64,000 nucleotides of DNA from Diogma glabrata (lineage: Eukaryota; Arthropoda; Insecta; Diptera; Cylindrotomidae), in contig OY856186.1 in assembly GCA_963693315.1 (NCBI GenBank), positions 303,062,586-303,126,585 of the forward strand. The letters run 5' to 3'. How positions within the stretch are numbered: the first letter of the stretch is position 1; the number at the start of each line of letters is the position of its first letter. The position numbers and the translations under genes are program-made. A model generated the notes under the pieces. That model worked only from the letters and a program-made list of their open reading frames with translations, was not told the origin of the DNA and did no database searches. Positions 1 through 11,110 of this stretch are shown one piece after another.

Positions 1-619
1 GTTGCAAACTTTTTTGTTGAAGCCAACAAGTCAGAAACCTCTAACTGCAGAGATTTATATTTATAAGAAACGGATTGAAATGTTTCTACAAATTCTAAAT
101 TTATGAAGATTTTAAAAATATTAGTATCCAAACGGCCGTTATAACGGATTAAAAAAACCACTTTTTTTCCTAGTATAAAGCCTATAGTTCCTTAATCATG
201 TGTCAGTCTTTTCTGATTTACGAACTCGTCCAAGATATTATTAAAACACACATTTTTCAGAAAGGTTTTTTGATCTGGCTCTACAAATGCAACCGTGAGA
301 GCGCCGGTTGATTCAAACGCATTTTGTGTTTTACAAGCTTTTTTGATGGAGCCGTTCACTCAGAAACCTCCAACTGCAGAGGTCTTTTTTTTGAAAGAAA
401 CTGATTAAAAAGGTTTCAAAGATTCTAAATTTATGAAATTTTTAAAAGTATTAGAATCCGAACGGCCGTTATAACGGATCTAAAAAACAGAGTTTTTTTC
501 TAGTATAAAGCCTCTAGTTTCTTAACCATGTGTTGGATTGGGCTGATTTACGAACTTGTCCAAGATATTAACAAAACGCACATTTTTAGAAAAGGTTTTT
601 TGATCTGGCCTTATAAATG
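1..619. repeat. Tandem ~329-bp repeat units, first copy, left part
   Basis: One unit (about 1-333) and most of a second (334-619) start with near-identical text, CAAACTTTTTTGTTGAAGCC and CAAGCTTTTTTGATGGAGCC, 329 bp apart. Each unit carries AACGGCCGTTATAACGG, two overlapping palindromes, and ends with a GTGAGAGNGCCGGTTG motif. The second unit is cut at 619 by Gypsy-A and resumes at 7439. The window edge falls inside the array. No coding potential is seen. The family is not recognised; a satellite-bearing non-autonomous element is the most likely reading. Confidence 0.85.
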
Positions 620-864
620 TGTTATGATAACACCAATGTTATCATGTTGTCAATGTTATATGTACCAATGTTACTTGATAGTTTAATCCAAAAAATGATG
701 TAATTTATTAATACTTGCTTGCTTGATAGCTCAATCCAAAGTGATTTTATTTATTATCTCAATAATCCAATACAATAATAAAAATACTTAAATCTAGTAC
801 AATAGAAAAATCTACTACATATTAATAATATATTAATGAAATGATGTAAGGGTGCTTCATAACA
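620..864 (-). repeat. Gypsy-A 3' LTR
   Basis: This 245-bp LTR is the 3' one in element orientation. It starts TGTTATGATAACACC and ends GCTTCATAACA on the plus strand. I see no difference from the copy at 7194-7438. Confidence 0.93.
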
Positions 865-876
865 TCCCTTACCCCT
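865..876 (-). other. Gypsy-A polypurine tract
   Basis: Read on the minus strand, AAGGGGTAAGGGA (one T within purines) abuts the 3' LTR. This is the expected place and composition for plus-strand DNA priming. The rest of 877-1258 is AT-rich 3' untranslated sequence with no ORF. Confidence 0.75.
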
Positions 877-1258
877 TATAATAATTTTTTTTTTGATTAG
901 AGAAAAAAATTATTTAGTAATAATTTATTATGATTGCATTTCAGTAAGGTAGAAAAAAAAAATTTCAATTACAGAATATCATTTTTGATTTTAATTCAAT
1001 GTAAATATTTAATTTTTTGATTAAGCTAATACTTATTATAATAAATGATTAAACAAATCTTGAATAAAAATTAGATTTCTTTAACTAAGTGTACCATTTT
1101 TAAATTAAAAATTCTTTGAAGAATTACTTTAATGTGTTAATTATAATAATATTTTTGTTTGAAACCTAAATAAAGACGGTAATTAATTGAACTTGACAAA
1201 AAGTCATTACAAATTTATTTTATAGTTTTTTTTTTCAAATTCTTTTGTTTATATTTTC

Positions 1259-4200
1259 TTAACTATGAAAGTGTTTGAGTCGATTATTATGTATAGTTTT
1301 ATTTGAATTTCCTATTTTGATAACAGTAGTTTCATCTGAAAAAATATCTAGAACTTTGTATGGACCCAGCCAAATAGGAGATAATTTACCTTTACGGTTT
1401 TCGTTTTTTAGAAGTACTAAATCTCCTGAATCAAATTTCACTGAGTTAGTTACTTGATCATAATTTGCTTTTGACGATTCTTTAGATGAAATTATATTTT
1501 CTTTTGCAATTTTATGAGAAACTTGCATGCGGTACGCAAGCTCTTTAACATAGTCGTCATAATTGTAAACTGGATCGGGATGTTTATTAAAAGTATGTGG
1601 AATAAGTGGTTTATGACCAAAAACTAATTCAAATGGCATAAATTTCGTAACTGTATGCGGAGTGGTATTATAGCAAAACATTGCAAATGGAATCCAAGAA
1701 TCCCAGTTGTGTGGATCCTCTATTGTATAATTGCGAAGATACGTAGCTAAACACAAATGGCTTTTCTCTAATGCACCATTAGTTTGTGGGTGATATGGTG
1801 ATGTTCTTAATTTTTTTGTTTTCAACATTTTTGAAACGTTTGTGAAAAGTTTACTTAAAAAATTACTACCTTGGTCCGTTAGAATAGAAACAGGTGCACC
1901 AAATATGCAAACAAAATTTTCAACGAATACACGAGCAATGGTCTCCGCTTCTTGATCAGGTAATGGAACTGCGATACTATATTTCGTTAGGTCGTCTTGC
2001 ATAGTTAGAATGTAATTGTTATTTTTAATAGTTGTAGGCTTGATTGGCCCAACGATATCTAGAGCAACCCTCTCAAACGGTTTTGAAGATGTTGAGGTTA
2101 TCGCCATCGGCATTTTAGATAATTGACCTGATTTGTTTTTTTGACATTTGGCACAACGCTTAATATATTCTTTTATCTTAGCAAACATATTTGAAAATTT
2201 AAAATAACTTTTCATTCTATTATATGTTCTACTAACACCCTGGTGTCCTCCTAAAGGACTATCGTGAAATTGAGAAATAGCTGAAGTAATGTCATTATCG
2301 TTTGAAAGTTCTACAACTTTTGAATTAGCAGAACTTTGAAATGCACTTTTAGATAAATCGATGTCCGAGGAACTGCTCGATTCAGATAGCGGTTCTAAAA
2401 TATTTTCATTAGCTCGAGATCTTGTTACTACATTTACTGAATTATGTTCAATACTTATTCTGCTTAAAGCATCTGCAGTGTAATTATATTTTCCCGGCAT
2501 ATGACGAATATCGAATGTGTAGTCTTCAAGTTTTAAACGCCACCTCATAAGTCGAGAACTTGGGTTTTTTATATTCCACAACCATAGTAATGGCTTGTGA
2601 TCTGTGAAAACAACAAACTTACGACCGAAAAGATAAGGTCGAAATTGATTGATACCCCAAACTATTGCCAACAGTTCTTTCTCTACTGCCGAATAATTTT
2701 TTTCAGCAGAGTTAACTGTACGACTCGCGTATGCTATAGGCAATTCGTTTTCATCATAACTTTGAGTAAGAACTGAACCTAAAGCAATATCACTTGCATC
2801 GCAAGTTACATGGAATTCATTTGAATAATTTGGATATTGCAGAATCGGAGATGACACAAGTGAACTTTGAAGGCGACGAAAAGACTCGTCACAAAAAGCG
2901 TCCCATTTAAATTCAATTCCTTTTTTTAAAAGCTTGGTCAAAGGATGAGCAATATGGGAAAAATGAGGGATAAATCGCCTGTAGTAACCCGCGAATCCCA
3001 AAAACGATTTGACTTCCTTTACTGATTTCGGAATGGGATATTTTGTTACTGCATCGATTTTCTTTGGATCTGGCATAATACCATCCTTACTTACTATATG
3101 TCCCAAAAAAGAAACTTCCTTATGTAAAAAATGACACTTATTCGAATTCAATTTGAGATTGTGTTGACGTAAACATTTGAAAACTTCTAACAACTTTTCG
3201 TTGTGATCTTTTAAATTGCAACCATAAATGATAATATCGTCTAAATAGACTAAACATTTGATGCCATAGAGGCCAGACAAGACCATATTCATCAGTCTTT
3301 GAAAAGTTGATGGGCCTCCTTTCAAACCCTGAGGCATACGTACGAACTGATAATGTCCGCTGTATGTACTGAAAGCAGCCTTTTCTCTATCTTTGGGATC
3401 AAGTAACACCTGGTGATATCCATTGGCCATATCTAAAGTAGAAAAATAGATAGATTTTCCTAATTGGTCCAAAATATCTACAACATTTGGTAGAGGAAAA
3501 ACATCATCGTCAGTTATTTCGTTTAAACGTCGGAAATCAATAACTACTCGCCAACGCTTAACTTCTGAGTTATCAGATTTTTTTGGAACAATGAGCAAAG
3601 GGAAGTTCCATGGACTACTAGAGGGTTCTATTATTTTATCTTTGAGCATTTGCTTAACTTGTAAGTCAACTTCCTTTCTCGTTGCTTCCGGTAATCTATA
3701 TGGTTTTATGTATATTGGTTTAGTATTAGATTTTGTAGGAATTGTGTGGGTAATTGTATCAGTAGTGCTTAATTTATCATTCTCCATTAAAAATATATCA
3801 TTAAATTCCCTACAAAGTTTTAGTACCGAATTTTTTTCTTCTATATTCAAATGATCAACCAGAATAGTTGATTCTAATTCTTCTAATCTGTTTGTAATAT
3901 TATTTTCCCAAGATCCGAAATTAAAAATTTTAAAATTATCAAGCGTTTCTAAATCTAAACTATTAGAGTGAAATTGAAATTCAGTCTCGGTTGTATTTAT
4001 TACAGATGTGGAAGCAAAATTGTTTTTAATTGTTATAAGTGAATTAGCCAAATAAATTCCTGTAGCTACCTCATTTGATTTACAAAAATAATCTCCATCC
4101 AGTTTAGATGAGAAGTAGATTTTGATCAATTTTTCAGATCTAGCAGGGATAAGGCTTGATTCCAAATCACATGTTTTTAAATTGAACGAATAAATATTTT

Positions 4201-4828
4201 TGTTACATGGAATATCTACTACATTTTTTGAATAATCTATGATACACTGGTTATTTTTTAAAAAATCTTTACCAAGTATTCCATCACAAGGTACTGGAAG
4301 AGTGTCAGGCACGATTTGCAACTCAAGAGAAATTGAGTCATGAAAAGGTAAAAGTAACTTGGATGGACAACTTGCTAACGTTTCAATAACTTCATTTGAT
4401 ATCCCCTTAATTTTACATTTCCTTTGAGGGTAACACAAGGCCTCGTCATGTAATTTCCCTTTCTTTAGTATACTTAATGAAGCACCTGTGTCAATCAACA
4501 TGTTAAGAGGATTGGAACTACCTTGCACATCAATCATGACAGCTACACAGTCATGCATATTATTGCATAGTGAAATTGTGTAAGTATCATGAACAAAATT
4601 TTTTGAAAAAATGTTAAGAAAATTGTTCATCAATGATTTTGAAAACGGATAAACAATTATAAGAAAGAATAGAAAAATAACATGCGCAGATTTAATAAGA
4701 AATGGAAAACGAATTGCTGAAAAGAATATTAAAATAATTAATACATAGAAAAAAGAATTAGAGTTCCATAAAGATAATAAGATTTCTGCTTTGTTAAAGT
4801 AATCTTTAGCTAATTGATGAGCCAACAA
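1259..4828 (-). CDS. pol: Gypsy-A pol (protease, RT, RNase H, integrase)
   Basis: This is a ~1190-residue polyprotein frame. Residues about 26-40 and 48-61 are strongly hydrophobic and look like a two-helix hairpin. The aspartic protease follows with DTGAS near residue 113, then RT with YLDD near 528, RNase H beginning at TDAS, an HHCC zinc domain (GGHQG ... CAKCQK), and integrase core motifs LDIVGP, TDQGSNF and LEKSH with a GPY motif near the end. The first codon at 4828 is TTG, and the frame stays open upstream through the gag stop, so an independent start is unlikely. Pol is shifted -1 relative to gag, and a T run (GGATTTTTAA) lies at the gag stop, consistent with Gag-Pol made by -1 frameshifting. 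All catalytic motifs I looked for are present. Confidence 0.95.
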   Translation of the reverse strand: MLAHQLAKDYFNKAEILLSLWNSNSFFYVLIILIFFSAIRFPFLIKSAHVIFLFFLIIVYPFSKSLMNNFLNIFSKNFVHDTYTISLCNNMHDCVAVMIDVQGSSNPLNMLIDTGASLSILKKGKLHDEALCYPQRKCKIKGISNEVIETLASCPSKLLLPFHDSISLELQIVPDTLPVPCDGILGKDFLKNNQCIIDYSKNVVDIPCNKNIYSFNLKTCDLESSLIPARSEKLIKIYFSSKLDGDYFCKSNEVATGIYLANSLITIKNNFASTSVINTTETEFQFHSNSLDLETLDNFKIFNFGSWENNITNRLEELESTILVDHLNIEEKNSVLKLCREFNDIFLMENDKLSTTDTITHTIPTKSNTKPIYIKPYRLPEATRKEVDLQVKQMLKDKIIEPSSSPWNFPLLIVPKKSDNSEVKRWRVVIDFRRLNEITDDDVFPLPNVVDILDQLGKSIYFSTLDMANGYHQVLLDPKDREKAAFSTYSGHYQFVRMPQGLKGGPSTFQRLMNMVLSGLYGIKCLVYLDDIIIYGCNLKDHNEKLLEVFKCLRQHNLKLNSNKCHFLHKEVSFLGHIVSKDGIMPDPKKIDAVTKYPIPKSVKEVKSFLGFAGYYRRFIPHFSHIAHPLTKLLKKGIEFKWDAFCDESFRRLQSSLVSSPILQYPNYSNEFHVTCDASDIALGSVLTQSYDENELPIAYASRTVNSAEKNYSAVEKELLAIVWGINQFRPYLFGRKFVVFTDHKPLLWLWNIKNPSSRLMRWRLKLEDYTFDIRHMPGKYNYTADALSRISIEHNSVNVVTRSRANENILEPLSESSSSSDIDLSKSAFQSSANSKVVELSNDNDITSAISQFHDSPLGGHQGVSRTYNRMKSYFKFSNMFAKIKEYIKRCAKCQKNKSGQLSKMPMAITSTSSKPFERVALDIVGPIKPTTIKNNNYILTMQDDLTKYSIAVPLPDQEAETIARVFVENFVCIFGAPVSILTDQGSNFLSKLFTNVSKMLKTKKLRTSPYHPQTNGALEKSHLCLATYLRNYTIEDPHNWDSWIPFAMFCYNTTPHTVTKFMPFELVFGHKPLIPHTFNKHPDPVYNYDDYVKELAYRMQVSHKIAKENIISSKESSKANYDQVTNSVKFDSGDLVLLKNENRKGKLSPIWLGPYKVLDIFSDETTVIKIGNSNKTIHNNRLKHFHS

Positions 4829-4896
4829 AAGAGGTTTATTTAAGTGTTCATTAGCAGTAATTATAAAATTTGAAAATTCTTTAGAGCATTGCGTAT

Positions 4897-6162
4897 TTAA
4901 AAATCCTTGGCTCGAACAGCAATGTTCAATTTCGAAAGATCGAGCCGACTGCAGTTTTCCGTAGTTTTATTTTCACTGACAATATTTAAACTTGCTTTAG
5001 AAACTTGCTCATTATTGCTATATGCAAGTTTTTTTGAATCAACAGACTTCTTTTTAAAACAATCATTTATATGATGCCCCGACTTTTTACAATATGCGCA
5101 GCTAATAGACGATTTATTTGAAGGTATATTTGTTTTAAAATTTGACTGACAATTATCTATTGCAGTACCTAAACTGTTCTGGTTACTAGAATTATTCGAA
5201 ATATCGCTTGAAACTGATTTATTTGAGCGCAGACGAAAACACCGATCAGCAGAGTGACCATCTCTTTTACAAAACTGACACTTTATACGCTCATTATTAA
5301 CTAGATTTTCATGCCTCTTACTTAATATTTCTTCTTCTAATGCTTTTACAATCGAATCATTTAAAGTTTGACAACTTTTGGCTTTAACAATTAATCTAAT
5401 TTTACCGTTGAGACCTTCTTGGAATGCGGACAAGGCTGTGTTAGAATTAAGAAGCTCTACAATTTTTTCCGAACCAGCGCCAGCACTGGTTATACAAATA
5501 TCATTTAATTCAGATAAAAGTAGTTGAACACGACCACCAAAAGAACGTACATCTTCGTTTGGTAATTGACGAATATTATTTAATGCTTGGGAAACTTGAT
5601 GATATGAACGAATTTCGGTATATCTAGTTTTCAAATCTCTTTTTAAGGATTCCCAATCATTATAAGTCTTATGTTTAACAGTATCATCATAAGCTTTTCC
5701 TGTAAGTAACTTTTTCATTAACCCTATGAATTTTGGAATCTCAGTTGCTTTTAAGTCGTCATGGACTATATCACAACAGGCCAAAAATTTATGCAACTTT
5801 GATGGAGTACCATCAAATGTGTCGATAATATTAATCGCATCGCTAATACTCAAATTATTTCCCGCCATTTCTAATGTAGTTATTATACCAATATTATTTG
5901 TTTCAACACTTTGATTTGATACGGAAACGATTTCAGAATGTTTGTCAAACACGTTTTGATTGTTTATATTTAAATTATCATCAAAATAATTAGAATGTTC
6001 ACTAGAACTATCGCTTAAAACAGTTTGAATTAAATTGCTTTCTAAATTTGATTCTTGATTATTTGTTATATGTTTAGATTTATTTCTTGTTGCTAATTTA
6101 CGTAAATTATAAGATTCAGTTATTTCAGTCTGTCTTAAGTTTTTATTCAGATTATCTGACAT
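4897..6162 (-). CDS. gag: Gypsy-A gag with two zinc knuckles
   Basis: This 421-residue Gag would form the particle and bind element RNA. I place the start at the ATG at 6162 (MSDNLNKN), because one codon further upstream is only a TTG. An acidic, Ser/Asn-rich N-terminal part is followed by a helical capsid-like region and a nucleocapsid with two perfect CX2CX4HX4C knuckles, CQFCKRDGHSADRC and CAYCKKSGHHINDC. It stops at 4897-4899, where the pol frame is already open in -1. The length and two knuckles fit Gypsy/Metaviridae Gag. It is intact. Confidence 0.93.
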   Translation of the reverse strand: MSDNLNKNLRQTEITESYNLRKLATRNKSKHITNNQESNLESNLIQTVLSDSSSEHSNYFDDNLNINNQNVFDKHSEIVSVSNQSVETNNIGIITTLEMAGNNLSISDAINIIDTFDGTPSKLHKFLACCDIVHDDLKATEIPKFIGLMKKLLTGKAYDDTVKHKTYNDWESLKRDLKTRYTEIRSYHQVSQALNNIRQLPNEDVRSFGGRVQLLLSELNDICITSAGAGSEKIVELLNSNTALSAFQEGLNGKIRLIVKAKSCQTLNDSIVKALEEEILSKRHENLVNNERIKCQFCKRDGHSADRCFRLRSNKSVSSDISNNSSNQNSLGTAIDNCQSNFKTNIPSNKSSISCAYCKKSGHHINDCFKKKSVDSKKLAYSNNEQVSKASLNIVSENKTTENCSRLDLSKLNIAVRAKDF

Positions 6163-7193
6163 CAATTAAATTTTTTTTTCTTTAATTCAAACTTGATTAT
6201 AGTTTGATTTATAAATAAATCATATACGAAGACACTTAATACTTCTTTTATTCAAAAATGGTTTCAAAACTAGTACACTTAGTTATTTTATATATTTATT
6301 ATATATATTATTGTTTGCCAAAACAAAAAAAATCAATTAAATAAGTATTCACTCACCAATTACAAAATTTTATGTAGAAGAATATTTTTCACTGTTTTAC
6401 TACGATTTGATTTGAATAAATTTTAATTATTAACTAATATAAAAAATTAGTCATAAAAATCCATGCAATCAAAAAAAAATGAAAACATTTTTTTTACAGT
6501 ACACTATTATTTAAATTGAACTTTAAAATATATAAATTTGATTAAAAATTTTTTTATGGAAATTTAATTTTATTTTATGCGTTTACCGCTTTACTATATT
6601 TTACTGTACTAATATTTACTATTATACAATTTTTTATATTCTATTGTGCATGTAAGATATTATGCATGCAGAATTTATGCACGTGTTTACTTATTTTTTT
6701 CAAGAGAATATTAATGAGAATATGTCTCGAAGAATATTAAAAAAATACTAATTATATAATAATTTTAATTATTTATACCTGTTCACTGATCTTGCAGATG
6801 AGATATATGTGTTTGGATGAATTTATAACTGGAATTATTTGCATGTGTGTATTGATGATTTAAATCTTGATGAATAATTGTTTGGATGAATTTATAACTG
6901 GAATTATTTGCACGTGTGTATTGATGATTTAAATCTTGATGAATAATTGTTTGGATGAATGGATTGATGAATTTGAGTTGTAATTTTTGTTGTTGATGAA
7001 ATTAATTGATGATAAGATGAGAACGTATAAAAATTTGACTTCATTTGATTAATTTACTGCTTTATGCTGATTGTTGGTATTAATTGGTTTTTAATGTGAT
7101 GTTAACATGTGCTTCCTTTGAAAAATCGTATGATATTTTTTTCAAAAAGAAATAACGTTTACTGATTATTTTCTTTTTTACCGCTGTCACCAA
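6163..7193 (-). other. Gypsy-A leader with 69-bp tandem repeat
   Basis: This ~1-kb untranslated leader lies between the 5' LTR and gag. It holds two 69-bp direct repeats, 6811-6879 and 6880-6948, and the first 12 bases of a third (to 6960). Each unit begins GTTTGGATGAATTTATAAC; I see one C/T difference between them. No ORF is supported. Such leaders often hold packaging or enhancer elements, but nothing in the sequence proves either here. Confidence 0.85.
7180..7193 (-). other. Gypsy-A candidate primer binding site
   Basis: Immediately inside the 5' LTR the minus strand reads TTGGTGACAGCGGT, the expected position for a tRNA primer site starting TGG. I could not match it confidently to a specific tRNA 3' end. 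Confidence 0.5.
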
Positions 7194-7438
7194 TGTTATG
7201 ATAACACCAATGTTATCATGTTGTCAATGTTATATGTACCAATGTTACTTGATAGTTTAATCCAAAAAATGATGTAATTTATTAATACTTGCTTGCTTGA
7301 TAGCTCAATCCAAAGTGATTTTATTTATTATCTCAATAATCCAATACAATAATAAAAATACTTAAATCTAGTACAATAGAAAAATCTACTACATATTAAT
7401 AATATATTAATGAAATGATGTAAGGGTGCTTCATAACA
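7194..7438 (-). repeat. Gypsy-A 5' LTR
   Basis: This 245-bp copy of the LTR at 620-864 is the 5' one in element orientation and so should carry the promoter. It is followed on the plus strand directly by ATGCGACCGTGAGAG, the resumed 329-bp repeat. Confidence 0.93.
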
Positions 7439-7946
<508 letters not shown>

Positions 7947-7954
7947 AAAGGCGT

Positions 7955-10888
7955 TCATGCTCCATGTAGGAGCGTTGCCAGGTTAATCAGCTTTGAATAT
8001 TCACCACGGTCATTCGCAACAGCGACATAATTACCATGGCAGCCGATTTTTTTAAGGTCGTTTATTACGTCAGTCTCCCATTGTAGTCGTGGTCTACCTC
8101 GCGGTCTACCACTCCCTGGGGTACTAACGTACATTTTTCTAATCATTCCAGACTGTGAATCGGCTCGTAGAACATGCCCAAACCAAGCAATCCTATTAGA
8201 ACGGATACAACCTATTATATCAGGACCTTCAAGAAGGTCTCTGATCTCAAAGTTATATTGGGTTCTATACTCCCCATCGTCTGTCTTAAGTGGACCAAAT
8301 ATGTAGCGTAGGATCTTACGCTCAAATACAGATAAATGCGATTCGTCATTTTGTGTAAGGGTCCACGTTTGTGACCCATACATCACAACCGGTCTAATCA
8401 ATGTCTTGTATAACTTGAGCTTGGTGTTAGTTGATACATACGGTGATCCAAGGAGAGGTTTAATTGAGTAGAAAGTTCGATTACCTGCAGCGATTCGAGC
8501 TTTAATATCTGTAAGTATGCTGTTGTTTGAGTCAAGCATTGATCCCAAATATTTAAAAGATTCAACTCCCTCAATTCGTTCATCGCCGCACATCAAATTT
8601 TTCTTCTCAGCCTCTCTTGAAACATTCATATGTTTGGTTTTATTGTAGTTAATTTGCAGACCAATTTTCCTAGCACCACTCTCAAGCGACTTGAAAGTCT
8701 CACTCATAACAGCTTCACTTCGGCCGAGGATGACAACATCATCAGCGTAAGCAATCATCTGTACTGAGTTTATTGACAAGATATTGTTATTAGTCGGTAG
8801 TTTCTTTTGACGGCACACATATTCCAAGGCTAGATTAAAAAGTATAGGAGAGACAGCATCACCTTGTTTTAAACCGGAGTCGACTTTAAAAAACTTTGAT
8901 ATTTCGTTCTCTACTCGCACACAGCATTGAGAGTTCTGTACTGTCATTTTGCATAGTGATACCAGTTTACCAGGAATTCCCATCGACACCAGAGCAGACC
9001 ATAGAGTCTCTCGTTCGAGAGAGTCGTAGGCCTGCCTGAAATCAATGAAAAGTTGGTGCACAGGTATGTTGAACTCTCGACACTTTTCCAAAATCATCCT
9101 TATCGAGAAAAGTGCATCGGTGGTACCTCGGCCCCGCCGGAAGCCACACTGATATTCTCCAAACAGTTGTTCAGCAAAAGGATTGATTTTGGATAGCAAA
9201 ATGTAGGAAAAGATCTTATATGCTGTGCAGAGGAGAGCGATTCCTCTGTAGTTTGCACATTGTAGGCGATTACCTTTTTTATGGATTGGTATCAGCATAG
9301 CTGTGTTCCAGTCCTGTGGCATGGTTTCAGTCCACCAGATCATTTGAACAAGTTCAAACAATCTTAAGGATAGAGTTTCGCCACCATGTACAATCATTTC
9401 GGATGTTATATCGTCGATACCAGGTGCTTTATTGCATTTTAGTTTTGACAGCGCCGCATCGAATTCCTCTTTGGTTGGTTCGGCTACATGTACCTTTGAC
9501 GCACGAATAAGCTTTGCTCGTCGCCCGACTTGTTGCTGGTCACTTAAGTTGAGAAGATTCTCAAAATAAGCGGCCCAAGTATCTAAAATATTTTTAAGGT
9601 CTACTTGTAGCTCCCCATCTTCATTTTGAATAGCAGTTGATCTAGTTTGAGGGCCCTTCTTTAAGGTTTTAACCTGTTGAAAGAAGTTACGCGATTGATG
9701 TTCCTTATTGAAGCTTGCAATCTCCTCACACTGTCTCTTCCACCATTCTCTCTTCGCTCGTCTACATAGCTTTGTAACGGCTTGTCTTGCCAGTTTATAG
9801 TTTTCCTTCGTGGACCTGGTGTTGCGTCCTTGTAGACACTTCAGATAGCAATCTCTTTTGTATTGAATAGCGTCAAGGCATGTTTGATCCATCCATGGCT
9901 TCTAGGAGTGGTTCTGTGGTCGTCCAAGTATTCCCTCAGCAGCGCTTAAAACAGCATCTTTGAGCAAATACCATGACTTATCGACGTCTCCATTAATGGT
10001 TTCTGATTTCTCCAATGTTTCGGCAATATGGATTTGATATCTCTCTTCTGTTTCAGCATTCTTTAATGATGAGATGTTAAAACGTTTCCGTTGATTGAAT
10101 TTTGGAATGCCTGGATTTGGGAAGTGGAACCTTATCGTTGCACATACAAGGAAGTGATCACTTCCGATGTATGCACCTCTAAAGGATCGCACATCCCGAA
10201 CGCTCGAAAAGAAACCTGCTGTTACTAGAACGTGATCAATTTGATTTCGAGTGTTTCCATTCGGTGAGACCCAAGTCTGTTTATGAATCGATCGATGCGG
10301 AAAGAACGTACTGGCAATTCTCAAATTATTTGATAATGCAAACTCAGTCATTCTCTCACCATTATCATTCGAATTCAAATGCAGGCTGTTGGGACCTACC
10401 ACATTTCCATAAGAGATATCTCTTCCAACCTGTCCATTAAAGTCACCAAGAACCATAATGAAGTCGCGTGTTGGTGTTTGTTTCATAACCTCTTCCAGTG
10501 CTATGTAGAAATTATCCTTCTCGTCGACGGTCTTAGCTTCAGTAGGTGCATGCACGGCAATAAGAGAAATATTGTTATATGTACCACGTACACGTAGGTA
10601 GCAGATCCTCTCACTGACCGGGATGAATTTCATCACGGCTTCTTGTATGCGTGCACCAACAAGAAAGCCAGTACCAAATTCTCTTCGGGAAGGATGACCA
10701 CTACAATATAGAGAGTGACTATCTAAATCTTGTTTTCCGATTATCGGCTGTCTAATTTCTTGTAGAGCAATAATATCCATCCTATACCTCTCAGCCTCTG
10801 TTTCCAGACTTATAAGAGCATCAGAAGCGCTCAGGCTGCGCACGTTCCACGTTCCGATTCGGTAGTCTGGTCCTTTTTCACGTCCAGG
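7955..10888 (-). pseudogene. RTE-1: RTE-like LINE ORF with one in-frame stop
   Basis: The frame runs from an APE-type endonuclease to a reverse transcriptase. The N-terminal part reads GREKGPDYRIGTWNVRSL, then LQEIRQP, GDFNGQVG, NQIDHVLV and SDHFLV (9905-10,888). The RT part (7955-9892) has FIDFRQAYDS, LKQGDAVSP and catalytic YADDVV, then a conserved C-terminal region ending LLHGA. The two open stretches are in the same frame and separated only by TAG at 9902-9904, where an older copy at 25,656-25,919 has CAG (Gln). No in-frame ATG lies ahead of TWNVR and the frame runs into the (TA)n tract, so the start is unknown. The lack of ORF1, the very short 3' UTR and the order fit the RTE clade, moderate confidence. 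Apart from the nonsense codon the ORF looks intact. Confidence 0.9.
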
Positions 10889-10924
10889 TAAAATTGTGTT
10901 TTTTTGTCCGGGTCTGTTATTCTT

Positions 10925-10927
<3 letters not shown>

Positions 10928-10984
<57 letters not shown>

Positions 10985-11110
10985 TTTTTTTTTTTGTTTT
11001 TTTGTCTCCGCTTATCATATAGAGTCGTTTGGCACAAAAATTTTTCCGAAATTCCGAGATGAAGCCCATTGCAATAGGTAGATTTTTATATGAAATCTAC
11101 CTAAAACGAA
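10928..11110. repeat. (TA)n right flank and tail of the 329-bp repeat element
   Basis: (TA)n at about 10,930-10,981 is followed by CTCCGCTTATCATAT, GTTTGGCAC, CCGAAATTCCGAGATGA and a small inverted repeat AATAGGTAGA ... TCTACCTA near 11,080. The same tail without the LINE occurs at 13,635-13,755, so this is the far side of the element interrupted by RTE-1. Confidence 0.8.

Larger units (their letters stand above)
620..7438 (-). mobile_element. Gypsy-A: complete LTR retrotransposon
   Basis: Two 245-bp LTRs (620-864 and 7194-7438) read as identical and have TG...CA ends (TGTTATG / CATAACA). The flanks share ATG, possibly AATG, as the target-site duplication, placed inside the ACAAATGCGACCG text of the 329-bp repeat. 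On the minus strand the order is LTR, leader with 69-bp tandem units, gag, pol (protease, RT, RNase H, integrase), polypurine tract, LTR. Both ORFs are open and no env is seen. Identical LTRs and open frames indicate a very recent insertion that may be autonomous. Confidence 0.95.

Noticed and set aside
1..619. CRISPR-like or Helitron identity for the 329-bp repeats
   Set aside because: Units are too long, lack unique spacers and the context is eukaryotic; no TC start, CTRR end or Rep/helicase is visible, so Helitron could not be supported.
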